From: Methylovirgula sp963708155
Lineage (GTDB): Bacteria > Pseudomonadota > Alphaproteobacteria > Rhizobiales > Beijerinckiaceae
Length of the DNA stretch: 64,000 nucleotides
NCBI GenBank assembly: GCA_963708155.1
Contig: OY970183.1
Span: forward strand, 620,001-684,000
Direction: 5' to 3'
Part shown: positions 1 to 7,936 of the stretch, piece by piece
How positions within the stretch are numbered: the stretch's first letter is position 1
Layout of the letters: the number at the start of each line of letters is the position of its first letter
Program-made: the position numbers and the translations under genes
The notes under the pieces: generated by a model
Told to the model about the DNA's origin: nothing
The model's input: only the letters and a program-made list of their open reading frames with translations
The model's database searches: none

Positions 1-1
1 G

Positions 2-55
2 CTGCTCGGACTCGCGGCGACCGCCGCGGGTGTTTTTGCCGCGCGTGCAATCTAG
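2..55 (+). CDS. crcB: CrcB fluoride channel, C-terminal end only
   Basis: Only the last 17 codons lie in the window; the gene starts upstream. The readable peptide is a hydrophobic Ala/Gly/Leu segment ending ARAI, which fits the last transmembrane helix of CrcB/Fluc, a small inner-membrane fluoride exporter. The identification rests mainly on the neighbour: a DUF190 protein begins 10 bases after the stop, and crcB-DUF190 is a common pair. The tail alone is too short to prove the family. Confidence 0.5.
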   Translation: MLGLAATAAGVFAARAI

Positions 56-65
56 AGGCAAGATC

Positions 66-380
66 ATGGCTACCGAGATCACCATCGTGCGCATCTATCT
101 GCGGGAGGCCGATAAGGTCCGCCGCGAATCCCTGATAAGCGAAATCATGAAGACACTTCACGATCAACACCCCGTAAAAGGCTTCACCGTCTTTCGTGGT
201 GTCGCCGGTCTTGGAGAGACAGGTGAGGTTCAAGGCGCCGATCTGCTGCATATTTTGACAAGCCTGCCGATTGTCATCGAATTCTTCGACACGCCGGAGC
301 GGGTCGAGACCGCGATCGATATTCTGAACGGGCTCCTGCCAGCCGGTCACATGGTTTCTTGGCCCGCGCAGCAGCGCTGA
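66..380 (+). CDS. DUF190 family protein
   Basis: A 104-residue soluble protein of the DUF190 family, a PII-like ferredoxin fold often encoded beside crcB. Seen here: an N-terminal beta strand (ITIVRIYLREAD), a helix ending near the HPVKGFTVFRGVAGLG segment, which is the family's most conserved stretch (about residues 45-60), and a C-terminal strand-helix with PIVIEFFDTPERV. The ATG at 66 was chosen over an earlier in-frame start because a GAGG lies just upstream and the protein then has normal family length. Likely cotranscribed with crcB. The biochemical role of DUF190 is not settled; a signalling role in fluoride response is an inference from context. Confidence 0.85.
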   Translation: MATEITIVRIYLREADKVRRESLISEIMKTLHDQHPVKGFTVFRGVAGLGETGEVQGADLLHILTSLPIVIEFFDTPERVETAIDILNGLLPAGHMVSWPAQQR

Positions 381-424
381 CACGCTTTCCAAATACGTTT
401 ATCGCGAAAACGTGTGATATTTGG
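380..424. repeat. Imperfect inverted repeat after the DUF190 gene
   Basis: CCAAATA at 389-395 is mirrored by TATTTGG at 418-424, and ACACG at 380-384 by CGTGT at 410-414, around a central TCGCGA. It directly follows the DUF190 stop. It may be a transcript-end hairpin or a degenerate member of the dispersed palindromes seen elsewhere in the window; there is no T-run. Confidence 0.35.
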
Positions 425-505
425 CGCGCTCCCGAGGGAAACTTTGGCGCAGTTGAAAGTTGTCTCGCTTTACGCGAAGGTTTTGAATTCGGCGGGGAGA
501 GTGGC

Positions 506-778
506 TTGAACGACATATCGATTGCACAATTGCGCGCCGCGCGCGGCCTGTTGGGTTGGTCGCCGCAACATTTGGCCGACAAGGCGCATATTCCACTCGC
601 CGGTCTGCTCGATTATGAAACCGGTGCGCGGCCGGTGCCGCAAGAGGCCGCTGCACGGCTGAAATACCTTCTGGAACAAGCGGGCGTCGTATTCGCCGAC
701 GATGAAACCGGCGTCAGCCTGCTGCCAGCGCCGAAGATTGTGCCGCTCGAAAAACTCAACTCGAGCAACGACGAATAG
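506..778 (+). CDS. Small helix-turn-helix (XRE-like) protein
   Basis: A 90-residue protein starting at TTG 506, with GGGGAG about 8 bases upstream. The frame is open further upstream, but that part has no family character. Residues 6-65 read as a Cro/CI-type helix-turn-helix: QLRAARGLLGWSPQHLADKA is the first two helices, followed by a third helix and E-T-G-A-R-P, then a helix with LKYLLEQAGVVF. This pattern recurs in single-domain alphaproteobacterial regulators. The C-terminal 25 residues look unstructured. Its target is unknown; no partner toxin or divergent gene is adjacent. Confidence 0.75.
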   Translation: MNDISIAQLRAARGLLGWSPQHLADKAHIPLAGLLDYETGARPVPQEAAARLKYLLEQAGVVFADDETGVSLLPAPKIVPLEKLNSSNDE

Positions 779-823
779 AGCGTTTTCGGGCGAAGTGGAC
801 GCCGGTTCGCGTGAAGAAAACGC
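778..823. repeat. Dispersed palindrome, GCGTTTTC type
   Basis: GCGTTTTC near 780-787 is inverted as GAAAACGC at 816-823, enclosing AAGTGGACGCCGGTT. The enclosed core is shared with the palindrome at 26038-26086, so both belong to one repeat class. It follows the stop of the small HTH gene. Such intergenic palindromes are numerous in Hyphomicrobiales genomes. Confidence 0.7.
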
Positions 824-856
824 GTCAAAAATAAATCTTGGAGCCTTGGCTCCAGA

Positions 857-1255
857 TCAGCTTGCCGCTTCGGTCGTGAATTTGGCCAGGAGTTTCGCCA
901 AAGCCTCGCGTGTGGGAGCGGTCAAGGGACCGAGGCCATAGCGCGCGGCGAGCCAATCGATGTCCGTGTAGGTGAGGCTGGCATTGCCGGCTTCGTCCTC
1001 CCACGCCAGAAGCCGCAAAGGCAGGTCGAGGCCGATCCTCTGGTCGGCCTGCATCAGCGGCGTTCCGCCCTTCGGATTGCCGAAGATCAGCACTTGCGTC
1101 GGCCGCAGAGCCATCCCGACGGAGGCGGCTCCAGCACCGTGATCGATCCGCGCGAAGATCGTGATGCCGGCGGCGCGCAACGCCGCTTCGAGCCTGTCGA
1201 GCGTTTGGGCAGCGGAATAATTGCTGGGAATCGTAATCAAGCCATCATCCGGCAT
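857..1255 (-). CDS. DUF302 family protein
   Basis: A DUF302 protein of 132 residues. Seen: the N-terminal GLITIPSNYSAAQTLDRLEA segment, then ITIFARIDHGAGA, then the family core PTQVLIFGNPKGGTPLM (about residues 70-90), and the C-terminal helix with DIDWLAARYGL. The family folds as a small alpha/beta domain, occurs alone or fused to other domains, and has no proven activity. ATG 1255 has a GAGG about 8 bases upstream; a GTG at 1267 is also possible and would overlap the lysR stop as GTGA. The tight junction with the upstream lysR gene suggests cotranscription. Confidence 0.85.
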   Translation of the reverse strand: MPDDGLITIPSNYSAAQTLDRLEAALRAAGITIFARIDHGAGAASVGMALRPTQVLIFGNPKGGTPLMQADQRIGLDLPLRLLAWEDEAGNASLTYTDIDWLAARYGLGPLTAPTREALAKLLAKFTTEAAS

Positions 1256-1263
1256 CTCAAACC

Positions 1264-2178
1264 TCACGACTGGGCCCAGGGCGCCTGGGCGAAATGTTTG
1301 GCCAGAAAATCCATCAGAACCGCGACGCGCGCGGGACGCATCGGACTCGGCGGCGTGACGAGATGAAGCGCGCCCGGCGCCACCACCCAGTCTTGTAGCA
1401 CGGCTTCGAGGCGCCCCTCGGCAATATCGCGCCAGACCAGAAATTCCGGTTGCAAGGCGATGCCAAGGCCCTCGAGAAGCGCGGGCTGGAGCACATCGGC
1501 ATTGTTGGCGCGGATCGGCCCGGAGACCGCGACACTATATTCGCCCTGCTTGGGATGGCTGAAATGCCAGACGTCGCGGCTGCGCTGATAGGTGTAGAGC
1601 AGCGCCGTATGGCTGGCGAGATCCTTGGGATGCGCCGGCCGGCCGCGCGCGGCGAAATAGGCGGGCGCACCGACGAGCTGGATGCGAACGCGGCAGAGTC
1701 TGCGGGCCAGCAGGCTCGAATCCGGCAGACTGGAAATGCGCAGGGCCAAATCGAAGCCGTCGCTGACGAGATCGATGATCCGGTCATCGAGGCTGAGTTC
1801 GATCGAGACATCCGGGTAGAGCTTGAGAAAAGCCGGCAACAGCGGCGCGAGATGGACAATGCCGAACGTCATCGGCGCGGCGACCCGCACCAGCCCGCGC
1901 GGCGCCGTGGATTGCGCCGTCGCTTCCGCCTCGACGGCCTCGCCTTCCGCGAGGATGCGGCTCGCCCGTTCGAGCGTCGCCCGCCCCGCTTCGCTCAGCG
2001 ACAGACGCCGGGAGGTGCGGTGAAACAAGGCGTTGCCGAGGCGCAGCTCGAGCCTGCCCACCGCCTTGGAGACGGTGGCCTTGGAGAGGCCGAGTTCGGA
2101 CGCTGCGCGAGCAAAGGAGCCCAGCTCGGCAACTTTGGCGAACACCGCCCAGGCTTCGAAATCCGGAAGCTTCGACAT
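1264..2178 (-). CDS. LysR-family transcriptional regulator
   Basis: A 304-residue LysR-type regulator. The N-terminal winged HTH (about residues 15-62) includes LGLSKATVSKAVGRLELRLG and LFHRTSRRLSLSEAG; the rest is a periplasmic-binding-like effector domain (about 90-295), with GLVRVAAPMTFG at its start. It is closest in style to the AaeR/CrgA-like subgroup that often controls quinone or redox genes. It is divergent from the pirin-wrbA pair across a 106-base gap, which makes those two genes the likely targets. That is inferred from layout, not from a proven site. Confidence 0.9.
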   Translation of the reverse strand: MSKLPDFEAWAVFAKVAELGSFARAASELGLSKATVSKAVGRLELRLGNALFHRTSRRLSLSEAGRATLERASRILAEGEAVEAEATAQSTAPRGLVRVAAPMTFGIVHLAPLLPAFLKLYPDVSIELSLDDRIIDLVSDGFDLALRISSLPDSSLLARRLCRVRIQLVGAPAYFAARGRPAHPKDLASHTALLYTYQRSRDVWHFSHPKQGEYSVAVSGPIRANNADVLQPALLEGLGIALQPEFLVWRDIAEGRLEAVLQDWVVAPGALHLVTPPSPMRPARVAVLMDFLAKHFAQAPWAQS

Positions 2179-2284
2179 ATCAATATCGGAAACGGTTTGT
2201 TTCTATCATTTCTATTTCAGATTTAATCGGCAGGATCAATATTGCCTCCTAACAGAGCGGTTACGACCGCAGGAGGATCAAGCC

Positions 2285-2983
2285 ATGATCGAACGCAGAC
2301 CTTTTGAAACGCTCGGCGGCGCCAACCACGGCTGGCTCGACGCCAAGCATCACTTTTCCTTTGCCGACTATGACGACGAGAAGCGCATGGGTTGGGGCGC
2401 CCTGCGCGTGTGGAACGATGACACGATCGCGCCGCAGTCGGGCTTTCCGCCCCATCCCCATCGCGACATGGAAATCATCACCTATGTCCGCGAAGGCGCG
2501 ATCACGCATCAGGACAGCCTCGGCAACAAGGGCCGCACCGAAGCTGGCGACGTGCAGGTGATGAGCGCCGGCACCGGCATCCGCCACGCCGAATACAATC
2601 TCGAATCCGGCACGACGCGGATCTTCCAGATCTGGATTCTGCCGCGCGAGCAAGGTCACGGCCCGTCGTGGGGCGCCAAGCCCTTCCCGAAGGGTGACCG
2701 CTCCGGCCATTTCGTGGCTTTGGCGAGCGGCTACGCCGAGGATAGCGACGCTCTGCCGATCCGCGCCGACGCGCGCGTTGTCGGCGCAACGCTCAAGGCC
2801 GGGCAGACGGCGGACTATCCGCTGGGTGAAACGCGGCACGGCTATCTCGTTCCCGCCAAGGGCGCGGTCGAGGTCAACGACGTCAAGCTCAACACCCGCG
2901 ACGGTGCCGCCGTCTTCGGCGAGAAAGTCCTGCGCATTAAAGCGCTGGAGGACGCCGAAGTCGTACTTGTCGACGCGGCATAA
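2285..2983 (+). CDS. Pirin family protein (cupin, quercetinase-like)
   Basis: A 232-residue bicupin of the pirin family. The four metal ligands of the active N-terminal cupin are visible: H57 and H59 in PPHPHRDMEI, and H101 and E103 in GTGIRHAEYN. Bacterial members such as E. coli YhhW can show quercetin 2,3-dioxygenase activity; others act as redox-sensing partners. The substrate here is unknown. The start at 2285 is set by a strong AGGAGG at about -13. It lies divergent from a LysR regulator and 69 bases before wrbA, with a terminator-like hairpin between, a layout linked with electrophile and quinone stress in proteobacteria. Confidence 0.92.
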   Translation: MIERRPFETLGGANHGWLDAKHHFSFADYDDEKRMGWGALRVWNDDTIAPQSGFPPHPHRDMEIITYVREGAITHQDSLGNKGRTEAGDVQVMSAGTGIRHAEYNLESGTTRIFQIWILPREQGHGPSWGAKPFPKGDRSGHFVALASGYAEDSDALPIRADARVVGATLKAGQTADYPLGETRHGYLVPAKGAVEVNDVKLNTRDGAAVFGEKVLRIKALEDAEVVLVDAA

Positions 2984-2990
2984 ACGAAGA

Positions 2991-3021
2991 GCGGCGGCGC
3001 CTTAGGCCTCGCCGCTTTTTT
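2991..3021 (+). terminator. Rho-independent terminator after pirin gene
   Basis: GCGGCG at 2991-2996 pairs with CGCCGC at 3010-3015 and is followed by six T. It sits between the pirin stop and wrbA, so wrbA may depend partly on read-through or on its own promoter. Confidence 0.65.
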
Positions 3022-3052
3022 CTTTCCGTAAAAGCCAATCAGCGAGGCAAAG

Positions 3053-3652
3053 ATGGCAAAGGTTCTGGTGCTCTATTATTCCGCCTATGGCCACATCGAG
3101 AAAATGGCCCAAGCGGTCGCCGAAGGCGCGCGGGAGACTGGCGCGACGGTCGACATCAAGCGCGTTCCCGAGCTCGTGCCGCCCGAAGTCGCGAGGGCCT
3201 CGCATTTCAAGCTCGATCAGGCGGCGCCTGTCGCCTCAATCGCCGAACTGGCCGATTACGACGCCATCATCGTCGGCACCGGCACGCGCTTCGGCCGCAT
3301 CTCCTCGCAGATGGCGAGCTTCCTCGATCAGGCGGGCGGTCTCTGGGCGCGCGGCGCGCTGAATGGCAAGGTCGGCGCTGCCTTCAGCTCGACCGGCACC
3401 CAGCATGGCGGCCAGGAAACGACGCTGTTCTCCATCATCACCAACCTCCTGCACTTCGGCCTTATCATCGTCGGCCTGCCCTACAGCTTTCAGGGCCAGA
3501 TGCGGCTCGACGAAATCACCGGCGGCTCGCCTTATGGCGCAACGACCATCGCCGGCGGCGACGGCGCGCGCCAGCCAAGCGAAAACGAACTCGCCGGGGC
3601 GCGTTTCCAGGGCCGGCATGTCGCGGAAATCGCGACGAAACTCTTCGGCTAG
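3053..3652 (+). CDS. wrbA: NAD(P)H:quinone oxidoreductase, WrbA type
   Basis: A 199-residue flavodoxin-fold enzyme that reduces quinones by two electrons using NAD(P)H and FMN. Seen: the phosphate-binding loop SAYGHIEKM (residues 10-18), the GTGTRFGRISSQM segment (about 80) and GTQHGGQETT (about 118), which bind the FMN isoalloxazine ring. Length matches the tetrameric WrbA family (about 198). The start is ATG 3053. It forms a redox-stress unit with the pirin gene and the divergent LysR regulator. Confidence 0.95.
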   Translation: MAKVLVLYYSAYGHIEKMAQAVAEGARETGATVDIKRVPELVPPEVARASHFKLDQAAPVASIAELADYDAIIVGTGTRFGRISSQMASFLDQAGGLWARGALNGKVGAAFSSTGTQHGGQETTLFSIITNLLHFGLIIVGLPYSFQGQMRLDEITGGSPYGATTIAGGDGARQPSENELAGARFQGRHVAEIATKLFG

Positions 3653-3755
3653 CGGGGTCTTTCCGTTCGGTCGGGGAAAGCCCGGCCGAATGGGTTCGTA
3701 CAGACGTAAAAAATTCCGCTATACTTCTGGGCTTGGCACGGCTCCGGAGATCCGC

Positions 3756-4178
3756 ATGAAAATGCCCCTCCTTGCGACTTTGTTCGTTCACGCCGAATCC
3801 ACCTTTGGCGAGGGCAAACCGCCGCGCTTGCGCGAACTGATTGTCGGTCTCCTGTCCGGAAATACGTCCGCTGCCGCCGTTCTCGACCGGCTCGACCCGG
3901 CCTTTGTCGATGAAATTCGCGCCTATGTCGCGCATCGCGGGTTGAGCGCTGAAAATTTCATCGCGCAAGCCCTGCTCGCTTTCGCCTTCGATATCGCCGA
4001 CAAGTCATGGGATCAGGCCATCAGGAGCCGCAGGGCGGACGGCGACGATCCCGAGGCCGATGTCATCTGCGATCTTCTATCGGAAATCATGCGTCAGCGA
4101 CGCGATCGGGAGATTTTTCTCGGGTCCGCAGCCGCGGCCCGCGAATCGCATGCGACGTTGGGACGACGCCGCGGCTGA
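3756..4178 (+). CDS. Hypothetical protein, 140 residues
   Basis: I do not recognise this family. The open frame extends upstream, but ATG 3756 follows CGGAG and begins a compositionally distinct protein (MKMPLLATLFVHAES). The product is soluble and mostly helical, with LRELIVGLLSGNTSAAAVL and FVDEIRAYVAHRG, then a C-terminal charged helix with DLLSEIMRQRRDREIFL. No signal peptide, cysteine cluster or known motif is visible. Codon choice and GC-rich third positions match the neighbours, so it is probably a real gene. It stands alone between wrbA and the PAP2 phosphatase. Confidence 0.6.
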   Translation: MKMPLLATLFVHAESTFGEGKPPRLRELIVGLLSGNTSAAAVLDRLDPAFVDEIRAYVAHRGLSAENFIAQALLAFAFDIADKSWDQAIRSRRADGDDPEADVICDLLSEIMRQRRDREIFLGSAAAARESHATLGRRRG

Positions 4179-4344
4179 ACAGAATTTCGGCCGCCTGTGA
4201 CTTTTTGGCCCAAAGCGCAGGCGCGTTGCGTGCGACAGGTTGTGAGTTCGGCCCTATGGCGGTCGCCAGCGTCACATAGCGGTCATTGTCTTCCTTTCTG
4301 GTGGCGGAAGATGGTCGCGTTGATTGGATTCGTCGGAGTGGAAT

Positions 4345-4938
4345 ATGGATCTTCGGACACCTGAGCCGATCGATCAGCATCCGATGACGCACATGCCGTA
4401 TCGGCTGATGTGGGCTGAGCGGCTGCGCCATGCCGATCTCGCTGCCGTCCACCTGATCTCGCGCTCGGCGCGGCCGACCCTTGGCCGCGTTTCGGCGATT
4501 GCGATCACCAAACTCGGCAACAGCTGGCTCTATCTCCTCATTTTGCCGATTATCTTCGTAGGCCTCGGCCGCGAGGGCTTCCGCGTCGTCTTCCTCGGCG
4601 CGCTGAATGCGGCCCTGCTCCACCTGATGTTTCCGATCATCAAGCGTAAGATCGGCCGGCCGCGGCCGTTCCAGGCCGATCCGCGCCTGCGCTCGCTGCT
4701 TGCAGTTCTCGACGAACATTCCTTCCCCAGCGGGCATACGATGACCTTGTCCGGCGTGCTGACGCCGGTCGTCCTCGTCTGGCCGGGCGCCATTCTCTCG
4801 GCGTTGGTTCTGCTGCTGCTGATGGCCTGGTCGCGCATCGCCACGGCGCATCATTATCCGAGCGATATTTTCGGCGGCGCCATTCTCGGCATCGTGCTCG
4901 CCTATCCGCTCTCGATCCTCGTCCTCGCCATCTGGTAG
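4345..4938 (+). CDS. PAP2-family membrane phosphatase
   Basis: A 197-residue membrane phosphatase. All three PAP2 signature blocks are present: K100-R-K-I-G-R-P-R-P, P128-S-G-H, and S163-R-I-A-T-A-H-H-Y-P-S-D174, giving the catalytic histidines at about 131 and 170. Hydrophobic spans at about 60-75, 82-98, 138-162 and 175-197 give a polytopic inner-membrane protein. Family members dephosphorylate lipid pyrophosphates (for example undecaprenyl-PP) or phosphatidic acid; the substrate cannot be assigned. ATG 4345 has GGAGTGG upstream; a TTG at 4324 would add seven residues. Confidence 0.9.
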   Translation: MDLRTPEPIDQHPMTHMPYRLMWAERLRHADLAAVHLISRSARPTLGRVSAIAITKLGNSWLYLLILPIIFVGLGREGFRVVFLGALNAALLHLMFPIIKRKIGRPRPFQADPRLRSLLAVLDEHSFPSGHTMTLSGVLTPVVLVWPGAILSALVLLLLMAWSRIATAHHYPSDIFGGAILGIVLAYPLSILVLAIW

Positions 4939-6321
4939 CTAGGCAACGGGCGCGCGGGCGATTCCCTTCTTTTCAAGATCGCGCGCGACGCGCAGGACAA
5001 GATCTTCGCGCCAGGGCGCGCCGATCACCTGAACGCCAATCGGCAGGGCCTCACCTTTGGTCCAGAGCGGCACCGTCGCCGCCGGCAGGCCGATGAAGGA
5101 AATCGGCTGCGTATAGATGCCGAGATTGGCGCGCACCGGCACTTCGGCACCCTCGATTTCGATCGTCTTCTGTCCCGAGAGCGGCGCCCGGCACGGCGTT
5201 GCGGGGGCGAGAATGATATCGACCTCATCGAACAGCGCGGCGACGCGGCGCTGAAACCAGGCCCGCAATTTCTGCGCACGTAAATAGTTTTCGGCCGGGA
5301 TCATTGCGCCGGCAAAAAGCCGGTCGCGCACGGCGGCATCGAAATCCTGCGGCCGCTGCCGCAGGCGCGCGAGATGAAAGGCCGCGCCTTCCGCCGCCGT
5401 GATGACGAAGGCCGCCGCGCGCGCCGCGCCGGCCTCGGGCAGGATCACCTCCCGCTTGGCGCCGAGCGCCGCGGCAACGCGATCGACGGCGTCGAAACAT
5501 TCGGGCCGTCCGCCGCGTCGGAAATAATCGCCCGCGATGGCGACGCGCAGACCGGCGCTGCTGTCTTCAATCAAAGGCAGAACCGGCTCGACAGCGCGCG
5601 GCGCCTGCGCCGGGTCGGCCGCATCGCGCCCCTGCATGACATCATAGACAAGCGCGAGATCGCGCGCCGAGCGCGCCAGTGCGCCGACATGATCGAGGCT
5701 GGCGACAAAGGGAAAGACGCCTCGCCGCGACAGCCGGCCATACGTCGGCTTGAGGCCAAAGAGGCCGCAGAGCGAGGCCGGAACGCGGATCGAGCCATTG
5801 GTGTCCGAGCCGAGCGCAAACGCCGCCATGCCGGACGCGACCGCCGCCGCCGACCCTCCGGAGGAGCCGCCGCTCATATGACGCGGATCGTGCGGATTCA
5901 GCGAATTGCCGTCGTGCACATTCTCGCCGGTGAAGCCATAGGCATATTCATCCATATCGAGCGCGCCAAGCAGCACCGCGCCGGCGGCCTCGAGCTTTTC
6001 AACGACGAAGGCATCGGACTTTGCGGGCGGATTGTCGCGATTGATCTTCGCGCCCGCGCGGGTGACGAGACCTTCGATGTCGTAAAGGTTCTTCACCGCA
6101 TAGGGCACACCGGCGAGCGCGTGCGGAATATTCTCGCTATCGAGAGCTTTGGCTTTGGCGAGCGCCCGGTCGCGCGTGACATCGGTGAAGGCGTTGAGGT
6201 CTTTATTTCGTGCCGCGATCCCGGCGAGCGCCGCCTCGGCCAACGCCTGCGCTGACAATTTTCTGCCGGAGACGGCAGCGGCGATCTCTTCCGCGCTCGC
6301 GCGCAAAATTTCTTGGGTCAT
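4939..6321 (-). CDS. atzE: AtzE-type amidase (amidase-signature hydrolase)
   Basis: A 460-residue amidase-signature enzyme with the Ser-cisSer-Lys triad visible: K77 in GVPYAVKN, S153 in the GGSSGG loop and S177 in GSDTNGSIR. The overall pattern, including DMDEYAYGFTGEN and the C-terminal GLPAATVPL, matches the AtzE group (1-carboxybiuret hydrolase of cyanuric-acid breakdown). The assignment is strengthened by the partner gene 8 bases upstream, which encodes an AtzG-like DUF4089 subunit. Neither cyanuric acid hydrolase nor allophanate hydrolase is nearby, so the physiological substrate in this organism may be another amide. It ends one base after the PAP2 gene, which is convergent. Confidence 0.85.
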   Translation of the reverse strand: MTQEILRASAEEIAAAVSGRKLSAQALAEAALAGIAARNKDLNAFTDVTRDRALAKAKALDSENIPHALAGVPYAVKNLYDIEGLVTRAGAKINRDNPPAKSDAFVVEKLEAAGAVLLGALDMDEYAYGFTGENVHDGNSLNPHDPRHMSGGSSGGSAAAVASGMAAFALGSDTNGSIRVPASLCGLFGLKPTYGRLSRRGVFPFVASLDHVGALARSARDLALVYDVMQGRDAADPAQAPRAVEPVLPLIEDSSAGLRVAIAGDYFRRGGRPECFDAVDRVAAALGAKREVILPEAGAARAAAFVITAAEGAAFHLARLRQRPQDFDAAVRDRLFAGAMIPAENYLRAQKLRAWFQRRVAALFDEVDIILAPATPCRAPLSGQKTIEIEGAEVPVRANLGIYTQPISFIGLPAATVPLWTKGEALPIGVQVIGAPWREDLVLRVARDLEKKGIARAPVA

Positions 6322-6329
6322 ATCGCGCC

Positions 6330-6545
6330 TCAGGCCCGAAACACCGGCGCCGGCTCGGCGAGATCGTCGAGTGTGACAGCCTCGATCAGCGCGATCTGCC
6401 GGGCGATGACACGCAGATTGGCGATGATCTCGGCGGGGTCACCCTTATCGATCGGCAAGTCGCGCAGCGCCGCGGCGGCGTCGCGCCAGGCTGCGAGAAT
6501 GGCATCATCAGGCGTGAAGGCATGGTCTGAACTTTTCGACCGCAT
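6330..6545 (-). CDS. atzG: AtzG-like amidase subunit (DUF4089)
   Basis: A small protein of about 71 residues matching the DUF4089/AtzG family: a two-helix core with LRVIARQIALIEAVTLDD and the C-terminal signature EPAPVFRA. In characterised AtzEG complexes the small subunit packs against AtzE and is needed for its stability, in the manner of GatC with GatA. It precedes atzE by 8 bases in the same direction, so the two are probably translated together. The start is uncertain: ATG 6545 lies inside a dispersed palindrome, and the frame is open to 6572, so the conserved part may begin later. Confidence 0.75.
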   Translation of the reverse strand: MRSKSSDHAFTPDDAILAAWRDAAAALRDLPIDKGDPAEIIANLRVIARQIALIEAVTLDDLAEPAPVFRA

Positions 6546-6587
6546 CGGATTGACCCGAAAACGGCTGCGCACTTTTCGATCCGATGC
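6542..6587. repeat. Dispersed palindrome, GCATCGGA type
   Basis: GCATCGGA at 6542-6549 is inverted as TCCGATGC at 6580-6587, enclosing CCCGAAAACGG and ACTTTTCGA. It fills the gap between the ccrM stop and the atzG start and overlaps the likely atzG initiation codon. The arm-core-arm design resembles the elements near 780, 10571 and 26038. Confidence 0.7.
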
Positions 6588-6593
6588 TTCAGC

Positions 6594-7808
6594 CTATTCC
6601 GCCGCCATTTTCAAGGCACCGCGGATCTCCGCGCGCAAATCGTCAAGCGGCGCGAGTTTGCCGTTGCGCTCGACATGCCAGAAGGTCCAGCCGTTGCAGG
6701 CCGGAAGACCTTGCGCCAGGGCGCCAACCTTGTGGATCGAGCCGACGATAGAAAGCTCTGCGCCCGCACCGGCTAGCGCCAGAGTTCCGTCGGCGCGCAC
6801 CAGAGCGCGGTGACGCCTTTTCTCGTCGCAAAGCATCGCGCCCGGTGCGATCAAGCCCGCTTCGACAACGGAAGCGAAAGCGACACGCGGTTGGGCACGC
6901 TTGCTCGGCGCGGCGCTGACCGCTTCATCCGGATAAGGCTCGACGGCGGCGATACGCGCCCGCGCCGCCTTTGCATACGTTTCGTCACGCTCGATGCCGA
7001 TGAACGAGCGGCCGAGTTTCTTCGCGACAGCGCCTGTGGTGCCAGTGCCGAAAAACGGGTCGAGCACCAGATCGCCAGTCTGCGAGGCCGCGTGCAGCAC
7101 GCGCGCCAGCAGCGCCTCGGGCTTCTGTGTCGGATGCGTCTTGGAGCCGGTTTCGTTCTTCAGGCGCTCGGCGCCCGTGCAGATCGGCATGAACCAGTCC
7201 GAGCGCGCCTGGCAATCTTCATTACCCGCTTTCAACGCTTCGTAATTGAATGTGTAATTCTTGGCCGCCGCGCTTTTCGCCGCCCAGATGAGCGTCTCAT
7301 GGGCATTGGTGAAGCGCCGGCCGCGGAAATTCGGCATCGGATTGGCCTTGCGCCAGACGATGTCGTTCAAGATCCAAAATCCGAGATCCTGAAGGATCGT
7401 GCCGACACGGAAGATGTTGTGATAGGAGCCAATGACGAAAATCGTCGCATTGTCCTTCATCACCCGTCGCGCGCCGGAAAGCCAGGCGCGGGTGAACGCG
7501 TCGTAATCGGCGAAGCTGGCGAATTTGTCCCAATCGTCATCGACGGCATCGACGAGACTCTGGTCCGGCCGCGACAGCGACTGTTCAAGCTGCAGATTGT
7601 AAGGCGGATCGGCGAAGACGAGATCGACGCTCGCGGCCGGCAGGCTCGCAAGCTTCTCGAGGCAATCGCCGACAAGAATCTCGTTGACGGGAAGGACGCT
7701 TCGGACTGCCGGAGAAGCAACGGCCGGGACAAGCCTGCGCGAGTGCTCAGTACGCAAGACCTTTAGCTGAGACTTCGTGACGGCAGTCCCGGCACGTGCA
7801 ATACGCAT
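6594..7808 (-). CDS. ccrM: Cell-cycle DNA adenine methyltransferase CcrM (GANTC)
   Basis: A 404-residue beta-class N6-adenine methyltransferase. Motif IV DPPY is at about residues 67-70 and the AdoMet-binding motif FFGTGTTG at about 240, in the beta-class order. The C-terminal 80 residues, with the NGWTFWHVE segment, form the extra domain specific to alphaproteobacterial CcrM, which recognises GANTC and couples methylation to the cell cycle. ATG 7808 is preferred: it has GGTGAG about 5 bases upstream, whereas the GTG at 7814 does not. The rnhB gene upstream on the same strand is a neighbour seen in other Hyphomicrobiales. A GAGTC site lies in the leader. Confidence 0.95.
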   Translation of the reverse strand: MRIARAGTAVTKSQLKVLRTEHSRRLVPAVASPAVRSVLPVNEILVGDCLEKLASLPAASVDLVFADPPYNLQLEQSLSRPDQSLVDAVDDDWDKFASFADYDAFTRAWLSGARRVMKDNATIFVIGSYHNIFRVGTILQDLGFWILNDIVWRKANPMPNFRGRRFTNAHETLIWAAKSAAAKNYTFNYEALKAGNEDCQARSDWFMPICTGAERLKNETGSKTHPTQKPEALLARVLHAASQTGDLVLDPFFGTGTTGAVAKKLGRSFIGIERDETYAKAARARIAAVEPYPDEAVSAAPSKRAQPRVAFASVVEAGLIAPGAMLCDEKRRHRALVRADGTLALAGAGAELSIVGSIHKVGALAQGLPACNGWTFWHVERNGKLAPLDDLRAEIRGALKMAAE

Positions 7809-7836
7809 GAACACTCACCGGATACGCGACGAACAC

Positions 7837-7841
7837 GAGTC
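7837..7841. promoter_or_regulatory. GANTC methylation site in the ccrM leader
   Basis: A GAGTC pentamer lies 29 bases upstream of the chosen ccrM start, in the 128-base gap to rnhB. In Caulobacter, CcrM sites in its own promoter region take part in feedback on ccrM transcription. The site is seen here; a regulatory role is inference. Confidence 0.45.
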
Positions 7842-7936
7842 AATTTGCGCGAAGCCGGTAAAATCCGCGTTTAGATTGCTGCCGCGAACCTGTCCCTTTT
7901 CTGAACGATTTGATTAAAAGAAACTTGCAGTCTGGC

